Shown: positions 28,730 to 37,296 of the stretch, one piece after another | Layout: each line of letters begins with the position of its first letter | How positions within the stretch are numbered: position 1 is the first letter of the stretch | Assembly (NCBI RefSeq): GCF_027706745.1 | Contig: NZ_JAQFWP010000069.1 | Location: 1 to 37,923 of the forward strand | Reading direction: 5' to 3' | From: Nocardiopsis suaedae | GTDB taxonomy: Bacteria > Actinomycetota > Actinomycetes > Streptosporangiales > Streptosporangiaceae | DNA length: 37,923 nucleotides | The notes under the pieces: model-generated | Seen by the model: only the letters and a program-made list of their open reading frames with translations | Told to the model about the DNA's origin: nothing | Database searches by the model: none | Position numbers and translations under genes: made by a program

Positions 28730-29742
28730 ACTCATTCGTGCCCGAGAACCATGGCGACGTCGATGTTTCCCGTGAAACGCCGAGCTGGTCGCCCCGAGAC
28801 CTGCACCCCGACGGCCCTGTTTCACGTGAAACCGAGACCGGCGCGGCCGATCCGGGCGTCGACGACGACGTCTTCGATACGCCGATCGCCCGCGCGGCCC
28901 GGGCCGCGATGAGCGTGCGCGGATACGGGGAGGACACCTGGCCCCGCCCGAAGTCCTGCCGCGTCATCGGCGTCGCCAACCAGAAGGGCGGCGTCGGCAA
29001 GACCACCACGACGGTGAACCTCGCCGCCTCGCTCGCCATGCACGGGCAGCGGGTGATGGTCGTCGACCTCGATCCCCAGGGGAACGCCTCCACCGCGCTG
29101 GGGATGGAGCGGGAACAGGACTCCCGTTCCATCTACCACTGCCTGGTGGAGGACGCCGGACTGCGCGACCTCGCCCGCCCGGTTCCGGACATCCCCAACC
29201 TGTGGTGTGTCCCCGCCACCATCGACCTGGCCGGCGCCGAGATCGAACTGGTCTCACTGGTGGCCCGGGAGGCGCGGCTGAAGCGCGCCTTCGCCGCGTA
29301 CGACAGCAGTGAGCTCGACTACATCCTCATCGACTGCCCGCCGTCGCTGGGGCTGCTCACCGTGAACGCGATGGTGGCCGCCGAAGAGGTGCTCATCCCC
29401 ATCCAGTGCGAGTACTACGCGCTGGAGGGGCTGGGGCAGCTGCTGCGCAACGTCGACCTGGTCAAGTCGCACCTGAACCCCACGCTGGACATCTCCACCA
29501 TCGTGCTGACCATGTACGACGGGCGCACCCGGCTGGCTTCACAAGTCGCCGACGAGGTCCGCCAGCACTTCGGGGATCTGGTACTCAAGACATTGGTGCC
29601 CCGCAGCGTCCGCGTCTCCGAAGCGCCCAGCTACGGGCAGTCCGTGATGACCTACGATCCGGGTTCCACCGGCGCGGTCGCCTACATGGAGGCCGCCCGG
29701 GAGATCGCCTACCGGGCCGAGGCGGGCGCCGTTGTCCAGTGA
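28726..29742 (+). CDS. parA: Chromosome partitioning ATPase ParA (Soj)
   Basis: A 338-residue Walker-type ATPase that moves ParB-bound origins. The deviant Walker A is KGGVGKTTT, the A' motif VVDLDPQGNAS and Walker B IDCPPSLG. Ahead of the core is an extension of about 80 residues containing VSRETPSW and VSRETET. These two VSRET peptides are encoded exactly by the parS-like sequences at 28765 and 28819. The start is the GTG overlapping rsmG by four bases; a GTG at 28738 is also possible. The extension continues the frame without stops, so it is likely translated. Confidence 0.96.
   Translation: MNSFVPENHGDVDVSRETPSWSPRDLHPDGPVSRETETGAADPGVDDDVFDTPIARAARAAMSVRGYGEDTWPRPKSCRVIGVANQKGGVGKTTTTVNLAASLAMHGQRVMVVDLDPQGNASTALGMEREQDSRSIYHCLVEDAGLRDLARPVPDIPNLWCVPATIDLAGAEIELVSLVAREARLKRAFAAYDSSELDYILIDCPPSLGLLTVNAMVAAEEVLIPIQCEYYALEGLGQLLRNVDLVKSHLNPTLDISTIVLTMYDGRTRLASQVADEVRQHFGDLVLKTLVPRSVRVSEAPSYGQSVMTYDPGSTGAVAYMEAAREIAYRAEAGAVVQ
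28765..28778. promoter_or_regulatory. parS-like site 3, inside parA
   Basis: GTTTCCCGTGAAAC differs from the perfect palindrome by one base. It lies in the 5' coding part of parA. Confidence 0.8.
28819..28832. promoter_or_regulatory. parS site 4, inside parA
   Basis: GTTTCACGTGAAAC, perfect, 54 bases after site 3 and in the same translation frame as it. Confidence 0.92.
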
Positions 29743-29764
29743 GACGTGAGGAAGGGAGACGTCG

Positions 29765-30718
29765 GTGAGCCAGCAGCGGCGGGGTCTTGGCAAGGGACTG
29801 GGGGCGCTCATCCCGCAAGGGCCGGTGGCGGCCCCGGGGGAGGCGTCGGCGGACGGCGGTGACGACGCGGCCGAGCGCGGAGCCGACCGGGGAGCCGAGC
29901 GCGGAGCCGTCATCGACGGTGCCTACCTGGAGGAGATCCCCCTCTCCGCGGTGACCCCCAACCCGCGCCAGCCGCGGCAGCACTTCGACGAGGAGGCGCT
30001 GGATGAACTGCGCGCCTCCATCGCCGAGGTGGGGCTGCTCCAACCGATCGTGGTGCGCCGCCTGGGGCCGGACTCCTATGAGCTGATCATGGGGGAGCGG
30101 CGGTGGCGCGCCAGCAAGGAGGTCGGACTCGACCGCATCCCCGCGATCGTCCGGGAGACCGGAGACGATGAGCTGCTGCGGGACGCGCTGCTGGAGAACC
30201 TGCACCGGCAGCAGCTCAATCCGCTGGAGGAGGCCGCCGCCTACCAGCAGCTGCTCGATGACTTCGGCACGACGCACGAGGAGCTGGCGCGGCGCATCGG
30301 GCGCTCCCGCCCGCACATCACCAACACCCTGCGGCTGCTCAACCTCTCCCCGGCGGTTCAACGGCGGGTCGCCGCCTCGGTGATCAGCGCGGGGCACGCG
30401 CGGGCGCTGCTGTCGGTGGAGGACTCCGAGACGCAGGACCGCCTCGCCCGCCGCATCGTGGAGGAAGGGCTGTCGGTCCGCGCGCTGGAAGAGCTGATCA
30501 CCCTCGGGGAGACCGAGGACGAGAAGCCGAAGAAGCGGCGTGCGGCGGCCCGCGCGGGCGACCCCGAGATGGATGAGCTGGCGGGATTGCTCTCCGACCG
30601 GTTCGACACCCGGGTGAAGGTCGACATGGGCAAGAACAAGGGCAAGATCGTGGTGGAGTTCGCCACCAAGGAGGACCTGGAGCGGATCATCGCCGCGATG
30701 GCGCCCGAGGACGGCTGA
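29765..30718 (+). CDS. parB: Chromosome partitioning protein ParB (Spo0J)
   Basis: A 317-residue CTP-dependent DNA clamp that loads at parS. The N-terminal [16 protein letters not shown] is the ParA-contact region. The CTP-binding/clamp part has [34 protein letters not shown] and [23 protein letters not shown] follows. The helix-turn-helix that reads parS is [24 protein letters not shown]. The C-terminal dimer domain ends [19 protein letters not shown]. It is preceded by parA with a 22-base gap and followed by a terminator hairpin. Confidence 0.97.
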   Translation: MSQQRRGLGKGLGALIPQGPVAAPGEASADGGDDAAERGADRGAERGAVIDGAYLEEIPLSAVTPNPRQPRQHFDEEALDELRASIAEVGLLQPIVVRRLGPDSYELIMGERRWRASKEVGLDRIPAIVRETGDDELLRDALLENLHRQQLNPLEEAAAYQQLLDDFGTTHEELARRIGRSRPHITNTLRLLNLSPAVQRRVAASVISAGHARALLSVEDSETQDRLARRIVEEGLSVRALEELITLGETEDEKPKKRRAAARAGDPEMDELAGLLSDRFDTRVKVDMGKNKGKIVVEFATKEDLERIIAAMAPEDG

Positions 30719-30764
30719 CCCCGCGCGTGCGCAACCACCCCGGGAACCCGCCTCCCCGGCCTCC

Positions 30765-30796
30765 GATGGCCCTGTCGCTCCGCCGACAGGGCCATC
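30765..30796 (+). terminator. Terminator hairpin after parB
   Basis: GATGGCCCTGTCG pairs perfectly with CGACAGGGCCATC (13-base stem) around a 6-base loop, about 47 bases beyond parB. Confidence 0.8.
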
Positions 30797-30804
30797 TGAC
30801 GTTA

Positions 30805-30979
30805 GGGCGCGTTGTGTGGATCACGACCTACTGCGCGATGCCCAGGCACGCCCCTCGCTGCGTCCTCATCGGTCGACAGCGCACCCAGGCTGACTCCCCC
30901 TGCTCTTGGGAACACAGCGTTCTTGCGATGAGCGCACCTGGACGCCGCTCGCTACGGCCATGATCCACATAACGCGCCC
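30805..30979. mobile_element. MITE-like 175-base element with inverted-repeat ends
   Basis: GGGCGCGTTGTGTGGATCA (30805-30823) is repeated in reverse at 30979-30961 with one mismatch (19-base ends). The 137-base interior has no credible gene. The flanks share TGACGTTAG and TGACGCTAG, though not immediately adjacent. It has the form of a small non-autonomous transposon remnant inserted between the parB terminator and a parS site. No matching transposase is in the window. Confidence 0.55.
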
Positions 30980-31051
30980 GAGGTCCCTCTGACGCTAGGG
31001 ACGTAAGTCGACCTGTCGGCACGCCGCTGTCCGGCGCAGGCCGTTCCCGAT

Positions 31052-31065
31052 GTTTCCCGTGAAAC
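31052..31065. promoter_or_regulatory. parS-like site 5
   Basis: GTTTCCCGTGAAAC, the same one-base variant as site 3, flanked by T and A as in the 16-base consensus. Confidence 0.82.
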
Positions 31066-31147
31066 ACCGGCCGCGAATGTGCCGAATCCCTGCGATGCGG
31101 CCCACCCGCTCCCTAGACTCCTGACCGCCGGGGCGTCCGCCCCGGCC

Positions 31148-31184
31148 GAGGCCCGGCCCTCCGCCACGCGGAGGGCCGGGCCTC
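31148..31184. terminator. Very strong hairpin upstream of the amidase gene
   Basis: A perfect 17-base stem (GAGGCCCGGCCCTCCGC with its complement) around a CAC loop. It ends 31 bases before the amidase start. It could be a bidirectional terminator, or a leader structure if the amidase promoter lies further upstream. Confidence 0.6.
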
Positions 31185-31215
31185 GACGTTCGAGTGGCGG
31201 GGGTGGACGGGGTCC

Positions 31216-32316
31216 ATGGTGCGTAGGCGGAGGTTGGTGGCGGCCGGTGCCGGGGCGGCGGCCCTGGTGCTGGGGGAGCGGCTGCTGGGCGGCGGCCGGG
31301 GCGCCGCGGCGGCGGTGCGGGCGGTCGCGGGGGAGAGCGGCCCGCCGACGTTCCCCCGCACGGGTGTGGAGCGGTGGGCGGCGACCACCGCTCCGGTCAC
31401 GCCCCGGGGCGCCTTCGACCACGTGGCCGTGCTGCCGGCCGGAGGCACCGGGGAGGGGCGGGCACGGTTCACCGGACCGGACGGCCCCGGCCCGTGGCGT
31501 CCGGTGCGGGTGGGCGGCCACGGGGACGACAGCGGGCAAGAGGGCGGTGTGCTGCTGCAGGCCCCGCCCGGCGCCACCGGGTACGAGGTGGAGATGCAGG
31601 GGCAGGACGCCGTGGAGACGGCGGCCATCGACACGCGGAGCGGACGGAGGCACCGGATGAGCGGGGCCGCCCACGGGCTGCTGGAGACCGGAGACGTCCG
31701 CGGGGCGCTTCCGCTGCCCTACGTCACCCGGTCCGGGTGGGGCGCCGACGAAGGACTGCGAGGCGACGCGGACGGCGGCTCCCACCCGGTCCAGGCGGTG
31801 ACGGTGCACCACGCGGCGATGCCGGTGGCCGCGGACCCGCGCGAGACGATGCGGGCGATCTACTGGCTGCACACCGTGGAGAACGGCTGGGACGACATCG
31901 GATACCACCTGTTGATCGACCCCGAGGGAACCCTGTACGAAGGACGGTCCACCGGCGGCCCGCTGCCGGTGTTCTCCGGCGTCCCGCTCCCCGGGGCGGC
32001 GCGGTGCGTCACCGGTGCGCACGCCGTGGGCCACAACGCGGGGAACATCGGCATCTGCCTGATGGGCGACTTCACGTCGGCGATGCCGAGCCGGTCGGCG
32101 CGGGACGCGCTGGTGCGGACGGTGCGCACACTGTGCGCGCTCAGCGGGGTGGACCCGTCCTCCCGTGTGCGCTACGTCAACCCGGTGAGCGGCTCCTCCC
32201 GGGAGGTGCACGCCGTGGCGATGCACCGCGACTGGGGCGGGACCGCCTGCCCGGGAGACGCCTTCGCGGCCCGGTTCTGGGAAGTGCGCGAGCGTCTGTC
32301 CACACCGGTCGGCTGA
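31216..32316 (+). CDS. Exported N-acetylmuramoyl-L-alanine amidase (PGRP/amidase_2 fold)
   Basis: A 366-residue peptidoglycan amidase. The N-terminus VRRRRLVAAGAGAAALVLGERLLGG resembles a Tat-type signal. After a ~140-residue region of unclear role (WRPVRVGGHGDDSGQ) comes the catalytic domain: VTRSGWGADE, AVTVHHAAMP (first zinc His), DDIGYHLLIDPEGTLYEGR (catalytic Tyr region), GHNAGNIGICLMGDF, and AMHRDWGGTACPGD with the second zinc His and Cys. It would cut the amide bond between muramic acid and L-alanine outside the membrane. The gene stands between parB and trxA and has its own upstream region. Role in growth or sporulation is inferred only. Confidence 0.9.
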   Translation: MVRRRRLVAAGAGAAALVLGERLLGGGRGAAAAVRAVAGESGPPTFPRTGVERWAATTAPVTPRGAFDHVAVLPAGGTGEGRARFTGPDGPGPWRPVRVGGHGDDSGQEGGVLLQAPPGATGYEVEMQGQDAVETAAIDTRSGRRHRMSGAAHGLLETGDVRGALPLPYVTRSGWGADEGLRGDADGGSHPVQAVTVHHAAMPVAADPRETMRAIYWLHTVENGWDDIGYHLLIDPEGTLYEGRSTGGPLPVFSGVPLPGAARCVTGAHAVGHNAGNIGICLMGDFTSAMPSRSARDALVRTVRTLCALSGVDPSSRVRYVNPVSGSSREVHAVAMHRDWGGTACPGDAFAARFWEVRERLSTPVG

Positions 32317-32394
32317 GCGAGAAGGCGACACGTCGACACAGCGGTACGGCGGTAAAGCGGAAGAGCGGCAGGGGGACCGAACGCCCCGTGCCGT

Positions 32395-32408
32395 GTTTCA
32401 CGTGAAAC
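32395..32408. promoter_or_regulatory. parS site 6
   Basis: GTTTCACGTGAAAC, perfect, between the convergent amidase and trxA genes. It is the rightmost site in the window. Confidence 0.93.
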
Positions 32409-32572
32409 GGCCCACCGGGCGCACCGCTGCCGCCCCCGTTCGCCCCCGCGAACCGCCGCCAGGGCGCGCTGAGGCGCGGACCGCGCGCCGGTCGACACCG
32501 GCCCTACCGTCGCCCCCGCTCCGCCCCTGGCGTCGCTCCTGCCGCCGCCTGTGCGGCGCGGCCCGGAAACGC

Positions 32573-32608
32573 CGAAGGACCCACGGGGGCATCCCCGTGG
32601 GTCCTTCG
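32573..32608 (-). terminator. Terminator after trxA (probably bidirectional)
   Basis: CGAAGGACCCACGGGG pairs perfectly with CCCCGTGGGTCCTTCG (16-base stem) around GCAT, between the convergent amidase and trxA genes. Confidence 0.8.
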
Positions 32609-32653
32609 CATCGTCCGCCGAGGGCCGGGCGCCCGCCCGGCGCGCCTCGAACG

Positions 32654-32977
32654 TCAGATGATGCCGTCGAGGTCCTTCAGCAGAGCGCGCTTGGGCTTGG
32701 CGCCCATGATCTGCTTGACGACCTCGCCGTCCTTGAACACGTTCATCGTGGGGATCTGCATGATCCCGTACTCACGCGTGGTGTTGGGCTGCTCATCGAT
32801 GTTGAGCTTGACGATCGTGAGCTTGTCGCCGTGCTCCTTGGCGAGCTCCTCAAGGACCGGGGCGACCTGGCGGCAGGGGCCGCACCATTCGGCCCAGAAG
32901 TCGACCAGCACCGGCTTGTCGCTCTTGAGGACCTCCTCCTCGAAGGTCGCGTCGGTGACGTGCTTCAGGTCCGCCAC
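32654..32977 (-). CDS. trxA: Thioredoxin
   Basis: A 107-residue thioredoxin with the active site WCGPC (in [15 protein letters not shown]) and the cis-Pro loop [12 protein letters not shown]. It reduces protein disulfides in the cytoplasm using electrons from TrxB. The GTG at 32977 ([19 protein letters not shown]) has GAGGAG at ideal 8-base spacing; a GTG at 32986 would leave almost no spacing. It follows trxB by about 65 bases in the same operon. Confidence 0.95.
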   Translation of the reverse strand: MADLKHVTDATFEEEVLKSDKPVLVDFWAEWCGPCRQVAPVLEELAKEHGDKLTIVKLNIDEQPNTTREYGIMQIPTMNVFKDGEVVKQIMGAKPKRALLKDLDGII

Positions 32978-33043
32978 GTCGTTCACTCCTCACACATTGG
33001 CTCGGGACGTCGGTCGACCGGGGGCGCCGGGGAGGCGCGCCGG

Positions 33044-33976
33044 TCAGTCGTTGAGGCTCTCCAGGTACCGCTCGGCGTCCATGGCGGCCGAGCACCCGGT
33101 GCCGGCCGCGGTGATCGCCTGCCGGTAGGTGTGGTCGACCACGTCGCCGCAGGCGAAGACGCCCGGAAGACGGGTGCCGGTGGTGGGGGCCTCCACCGCC
33201 AGGTAGCCCTCGGAGTCGAGGTCGAGCTGGCCCTTGAAGAGCTCCACCCGCGGGTCGTGGCCGATGGCGACGAACACGCCCTCCACGTCCAGGGTGCTCT
33301 CGTGCCCGGTGACGCGGTCGCGCAGGCGCACCCCGTTCACCTTGTCCTCGCCCAGGACCTCGGTGACCTCGCTGTTCCAGATGAAGCGGATCTTCTCGTT
33401 GTCGAAGGCGCGCTGCTGCATGATCTTGCTGGCCCGCAGCTCATCGCGGCGGTGCACGACCGTCACCGACTTGGCGAAGCGGGTGAGGAAGGTGGCCTCC
33501 TCCATCGCGGTGTCGCCGCCGCCGACCACGATGATGTCCTTGTCGCGGAAGAAGAAGCCGTCGCAGGTGGCGCACCACGAGGTGCCGCGCCCGGAGAACT
33601 CCTTCTCCCCGGGGACGCCCAGCTCGCGGTAGCCCGACCCGGTGGCGATGACGACGCTCTTGGCCAGGTGGGTCTCATCGCCCACCTTGACCACCTTGGG
33701 CTCGGCGGCAAGGTCGACCTCGGTCACGTCGTCGGCGACGAGCTCGGCCCCGAAGCGCTCGGCCTGCTTGCGCATGTTGTCCATGAGGTCGGGCCCCATG
33801 ACGCCGTCGGGGAACCCGGGGAAGTTGTCGACCTCGGTGGTGTTCATCAGCGCACCGCCGGCGGTGATGGACCCCTCGAAGACCAGGGGGTCGAGGGAGG
33901 CGCGCGCGGCATAGATGGCCGCGGTGTAGCCGGCCGGCCCCGACCCGATGATGATTACGTTGCGGACGTCGCTCAC
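33044..33976 (-). CDS. trxB: Thioredoxin reductase
   Basis: A 310-residue FAD/NADPH flavoenzyme. FAD site [16 protein letters not shown], redox motif CATC in [16 protein letters not shown] site [26 protein letters not shown], and the C-terminal FAD contact [24 protein letters not shown] are all complete. It recycles TrxA. The GTG start follows the upstream SigR-type promoter by about 70 bases. The trxB-trxA order near parAB and sigM is conserved in Streptomyces relatives. Confidence 0.97.
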   Translation of the reverse strand: MSDVRNVIIIGSGPAGYTAAIYAARASLDPLVFEGSITAGGALMNTTEVDNFPGFPDGVMGPDLMDNMRKQAERFGAELVADDVTEVDLAAEPKVVKVGDETHLAKSVVIATGSGYRELGVPGEKEFSGRGTSWCATCDGFFFRDKDIIVVGGGDTAMEEATFLTRFAKSVTVVHRRDELRASKIMQQRAFDNEKIRFIWNSEVTEVLGEDKVNGVRLRDRVTGHESTLDVEGVFVAIGHDPRVELFKGQLDLDSEGYLAVEAPTTGTRLPGVFACGDVVDHTYRQAITAAGTGCSAAMDAERYLESLND

Positions 33977-34049
33977 GCTCGTCGGCCCTTCGTTCGCTCA
34001 GGGGGGAGGTCACTGCCGCCCGTGACCCTGCGGGTAGATCGTTCCTCTC

Positions 34050-34076
34050 AACACAGGGTAGGCGCCCCCCATTCCC
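34050..34076 (-). promoter_or_regulatory. SigR-type promoter of trxBA
   Basis: On the minus strand GGGAAT (34076-34071) is followed after 18 bases by GTT (34052-34050). This matches the GGGAAT-N18-GTT consensus of the disulfide-stress sigma factor SigR, whose best-known target in Streptomyces is trxBA. The promoter ends about 73 bases before the trxB start. Confidence 0.75.
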
Positions 34077-34575
34077 CATGGGGCCAGACCCGTCTGTGAC
34101 CTGGTACTGGGCAGCAGCGAGAAGGAAGCATCCGGCCTGAGCGAGTCCGGTGGAGGCCGTCGCCTGAGAGGGGGTCGGCGCTGCCCCCAGGCGCCATCGC
34201 CCGTCTCCGAGGATTCGGGTGCCTGGAGGCTGCCCCGGTGGTCCCGTGATGGCGCCGCGTAGGGGGGAGCAGATCTTCACCTGGATAGGGCAGGTACCGG
34301 TACACGAGGGAGAAGTACGAGTACCGGCCTTCACCGGGAGCAACAAATCTGGCTTAACGATTATGGGTGCTGAATAGCAACGAACAATGGGCTGCAGTTC
34401 TTCTGCATTGCTCCGGACTGTATGAGTCCAAGCCCTCGAGGACGTGGCCGGTGGGATTAAGTCAGGCGGACGACCGTGGTGGTCGATGGCATCGATTATC
34501 AAAATGATTGATCTGTTTGGATAGGTATGTCAATCACTCGTTGATTCCTCGAAGTGGCAAGGGTGCCAAAAAAAT
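34077..34575. other. About 500 bases without a recognisable gene
   Basis: The first half is high in GC and the second half (from about 34330) becomes much richer in A and T. Reading frames cross it but resemble nothing known. It ends at the terminator of the DUF2690 gene. Confidence 0.4.
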
Positions 34576-34600
34576 GCAGGGCCCCTGGGTAGGGCCCTGC
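34576..34600 (-). terminator. Classical intrinsic terminator downstream of the DUF2690 gene
   Basis: GCAGGGCCC pairs with GGGCCCTGC around a 7-base loop; on the minus strand it is followed by A and then seven T (complement of 34568-34574). It is the only terminator in the window with a clear T run. Confidence 0.85.
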
Positions 34601-34664
34601 CGGGGCGTAGGGAGATCCTCAGATGCGTGTAGCTCCTCGAGGATGCACGACCTATGTCATTCTA

Positions 34665-35114
34665 TTAATACGAACCAGTGGAGGCGCTCCCGCTGGAACC
34701 GTCCAGGTAGGCGCTACCGGAGGCGTACGAAGTGACGCCCGCATCATTGACCATCGCCGTGTAGCAGGTATAGACGCCCAGCGTCTCGCTATACCAGACA
34801 TTGCTGCACGAGTAGCTTCGGCCGTCGCTGTTCCGAACAACCTTTGCGCTGCCGTCAACGGACGATCCAGGGGTGATGCGGACTCTTGCCCACGCTGTTC
34901 TACAGGAGGGGCTGTACCTCAGGTCGAGTCCGGCGATCACTACGTCGCCGTCTTTGATGTCCCTTCCCTTGGCGGTGATCGCGTCAGCAGCACAACCAGA
35001 GGTGGAGGGGTTCTGTCCATCGTAAGCCGCAGCCTGGGCGGTCGTCGGCGACAGCAACGTCAGCGCGAACGTCAGCGATGAAATAGCTGCAATGGCGAAC
35101 CTCTTTTTTGACAT
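34665..35114 (-). CDS. Secreted DUF2690-family protein
   Basis: A 149-residue exported protein. The signal peptide is MSKKRFAIAAISSLTFALTLLSPTTAQA, cut after AQA. The mature part starts AAYDGQNPSTSGCAADAITAKGRDI and contains GLDLRYSPSCRTAWARVRI, the DUF2690 hallmark, with four Cys that could form disulfides outside the cell. The ATG at 35114 has GAGGAG four bases upstream. GC content and codon use are clearly lower than in the flanking trxB and anti-sigma genes. With its own T-run terminator it looks like a transferred single-gene cassette. Molecular function is unknown. Confidence 0.85.
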   Translation of the reverse strand: MSKKRFAIAAISSLTFALTLLSPTTAQAAAYDGQNPSTSGCAADAITAKGRDIKDGDVVIAGLDLRYSPSCRTAWARVRITPGSSVDGSAKVVRNSDGRSYSCSNVWYSETLGVYTCYTAMVNDAGVTSYASGSAYLDGSSGSASTGSY

Positions 35115-35674
35115 AATGCTCCTCACAAACCTGCTTGTCATTGCGATTAACGCTAACAGGAAAGGAGGAATAATCGCAAAAGAGCAGGTCGGAGTGTATA
35201 TAATATTGTTTATATCTCGTTATTGGCGCGTGAGTTCGAGAGGGTAAAGGTTCGTCTTTGATGGGGCTCGGCCTGTTATGGCTCTGTCGGTGAGAATGCA
35301 GGTGAAACTTTTCACCCATAGGAGGGGTGTGGAGCAGTCAACTTCTGGTGCGGTATTTGGCAGAAAAATTCGTACCCACCGGTCCCTGCTGAGTGTGTGG
35401 TGGGCACATCTAATACTCTGGACGCCTTTAAGGGGTGACCTCGCCTTCTTTCAAGGCGTAGTCGACAATTATGAGTTTGAGGCGTTAGAAACCCACTGGA
35501 AGTGGAGCGACAGGCGTCTCTCCTAAGAAAATAGTCCCGCGCTCGGCCATGGGAACGTAGTAATCCCATCGAAGGGTGGTCGCTGGTCCTCGAAACATGA
35601 ACCGGAGTAGAACTCTGAGACGCGCCCTTCGTAGCCAGCTGGAGCGAGGTGGTCCGCAGAGCCGGTACGGACGT
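35115..35674. other. AT-rich intergenic region upstream of the DUF2690 gene
   Basis: About 560 bases of low GC, including TATATAATATTGTTTATA near 35200, presumably the promoter region of the secreted protein. Small reading frames occur on both strands, but none has convincing start signals or composition. A perfect palindrome is noted separately at 35301. Confidence 0.45.
35301..35316. promoter_or_regulatory. Perfect palindrome, possible operator
   Basis: GGTGAAACTTTTCACC is a 7-base inverted repeat around CT, about 190 bases upstream of the DUF2690 start. It resembles but does not match parS. A repressor site is possible. Confidence 0.35.
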
Positions 35675-35712
35675 CTCCCCGGCGGCGGCGGAGGACCGCC
35701 GCCACCGGGGAG
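35675..35712 (-). terminator. Terminator after the anti-sigma gene
   Basis: CTCCCCGG then GGCGGCGG pair with CCGCCGCC then CCGGGGAG, with one mismatch and an AGGA loop. It begins four bases past the anti-sigma stop. Confidence 0.8.
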
Positions 35713-35716
35713 GGTG

Positions 35717-36661
35717 TCACGGAGCCGGAACCGGGGCCGAGTCGAGCACCGCGTCCGCAGGGGCGCCGCCGGTGCACTCCGGTGAGACCACGGACACCGT
35801 GTAGGAGCCGGAGGCCTCCTCGGTGTACAGCACCCACACCGGCTCGGCGGCGCCGCCGTCGCCCGTGTAGGTGGCCACGTCCACGAGCGGCGTGCGCTCA
35901 CCCTCCTCGGTGAGCCCCTCGACGCACGTGGAGACCCCGGAAGGGTTCTCCGAGGGACTGGGCAGGGCCGATATCTCCGGCGCCTCCTCGTCGCTCTCAG
36001 CGCCTTGCGGCGGCAGTTCCGGCGCGGCCAGGGACAGCACGTCGCCCGCCTGGCCCTCCAGCCCTTCCGGCGTATAGGCGGTGCCGCTCTCCACGAGGAC
36101 CGGGGCGGGCTCCTTCACGGCATGGGGCTCGTCGTCCCGTGTCTCGCCCCCGCCGCCGACACCCGGCTCGTCGCCCATCCCGCGCAGCAGGGCCGCGCCT
36201 CCGCCGATCACGAAGACGGCGGCCGCGGCCGCGGCGATGTAGGGCATCCAGCGGGCGACGCCGCGCCGACGCATCGGAACCACCTCGGCCGCACGGGAGC
36301 GCAGCTCCTCGGCGGCGTCGCCGTCGACGCCGCCGGGCCCGTCCGGGTCCTCCGCGTCCCCTCGGTCCTGTCGCCCGTCGCGGTCGTTCCCGTCCCCCTC
36401 GGCGGCTGATGGGGTGCCGCCGTCTGAGGTCGGGTCCTTCCGCTCCGCGCGTATCGCCTCGTCCAGGCGGGCCGAGACCGAATCGGGAAGTGGCGGGACC
36501 GGTTCCTCCGCCAGTAGGCCGGAGACCTCTCCCAGCGCCTCCCGGGTCTCGGCGCACTGGGAGCATCCGGCCACGTGAGTACGGACGGAGCGCTCTTCCT
36601 CGTCGTCGAGTAGTCCTTCGAGCGACAACGCGAGAGTCTCCGCGTCCACATGAGACGTCAC
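35717..36661 (-). CDS. Membrane anti-sigma factor of SigM
   Basis: A 314-residue zinc-type anti-sigma factor. The N-terminal domain has the H-x3-C-x2-C motif HVAGCSQCAET after LSLEGLLDDEEERSVRT. A disordered Asp/Gly-rich linker leads to one membrane span (WMPYIAAAAAAVFVIGGGAALL). The ~150-residue extracytoplasmic part probably senses envelope stress. The GTG start overlaps the sigM stop by four bases (GTGA), the usual coupling of sigma and anti-sigma. It matches by order the regulator following sigM in Streptomyces; the signal is unknown. Confidence 0.9.
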   Translation of the reverse strand: MTSHVDAETLALSLEGLLDDEEERSVRTHVAGCSQCAETREALGEVSGLLAEEPVPPLPDSVSARLDEAIRAERKDPTSDGGTPSAAEGDGNDRDGRQDRGDAEDPDGPGGVDGDAAEELRSRAAEVVPMRRRGVARWMPYIAAAAAAVFVIGGGAALLRGMGDEPGVGGGGETRDDEPHAVKEPAPVLVESGTAYTPEGLEGQAGDVLSLAAPELPPQGAESDEEAPEISALPSPSENPSGVSTCVEGLTEEGERTPLVDVATYTGDGGAAEPVWVLYTEEASGSYTVSVVSPECTGGAPADAVLDSAPVPAP

Positions 36662-37296
36662 GGTCTCCCGTCACCTCCTCTCGGGGATGTGACGTCTCGG
36701 GGGCGTTCAGGGTTCCGCAGGTGCGCCAGATAGGGAAGAAGTCTCGCGCGGCCGCGGGCGCAGCGGCTCTTGACCGTTCCGGGGGCCACTTCGAGGATCC
36801 CGGCGGCCTCGTCGACGCGGTAGCCCATCATGTCCACGAGCACCAGCGCCAGCCGCTGCTCGGGCGGGATCTGCTCCAGGGCGGCGTGCACGTCCATCCG
36901 GGAGTCGCTGCGCCCGGCCGGGTCGGGGACCGAGGCCGTGGCCTTGGCCCGCTCGTTGGAGAGCACGTCGAGCGTGGCGTCGTCGGTGGGCACCGCGGGG
37001 CGCACCATGCGGCGGCGCATCCGGTCGTGGCAGGCGTTCACCACGATGCGGTGCAGCCAGGTGCTCACCTGTGCCTCGCCGCGGAACCGGCCGGCGGCGC
37101 GGAAGGCGGACAGGAAGGCGTCCTGCAGTGCGTCGGCGGCCTCCTCGGGGTCGCCCAGCACGCGGATCGCGACAGCCCACATGCGCTCGCGGTGGCGGCG
37201 GACCAGTTCGTCGAACGCCTTCTCGTCACCGCGAGCGTGTCTGGACAACAGCTCCTTGTCGGGGAGCTCTTGGACTGCGTCCATCACCCTCGTCAC
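36658..37296 (-). CDS. sigM: ECF RNA polymerase sigma factor SigM
   Basis: A 212-residue ECF sigma factor. Region 2 is ELVRRHRERMWAVAIRVLGDPEEAADALQDAFLSAFRAAGRFRGEAQVSTWLHRIVVNACHDRMRRR. Region 4 is ALEQIPPEQRLALVLVDMMGYRVDEAAGILEVAPGTVKSRCARGRARLLPYL. The GTG at 37296 overlaps the stop of the upstream gene (TCGTGA), so coupling supports it over the ATG at 37338. Identity as SigM comes from the conserved neighbours (kinase-like membrane protein, anti-sigma, trxBA, parAB). Confidence 0.93.
   Translation of the reverse strand: MTRVMDAVQELPDKELLSRHARGDEKAFDELVRRHRERMWAVAIRVLGDPEEAADALQDAFLSAFRAAGRFRGEAQVSTWLHRIVVNACHDRMRRRMVRPAVPTDDATLDVLSNERAKATASVPDPAGRSDSRMDVHAALEQIPPEQRLALVLVDMMGYRVDEAAGILEVAPGTVKSRCARGRARLLPYLAHLRNPERPRDVTSPRGGDGRP

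Larger units (their letters stand above)
32317..32653. other. Convergent intergenic region between amidase and trxA genes
   Basis: About 340 bases. It contains a perfect parS (32395) and the trxA terminator (32573-32608). No coding sequence is convincing. Confidence 0.5.

Noticed and set aside
34077-34502. Leftward frame upstream of trxB (PVKAGTRTSPSCTGTCPIQVKICS...)
   Set aside because: It runs through the SigR promoter into trxB out of frame and has no supporting start or domain.
35301-35316. Seventh parS site
   Set aside because: GGTGAAACTTTTCACC is palindromic but lacks the GTTTCACGTGAAAC core; kept as a possible operator only.
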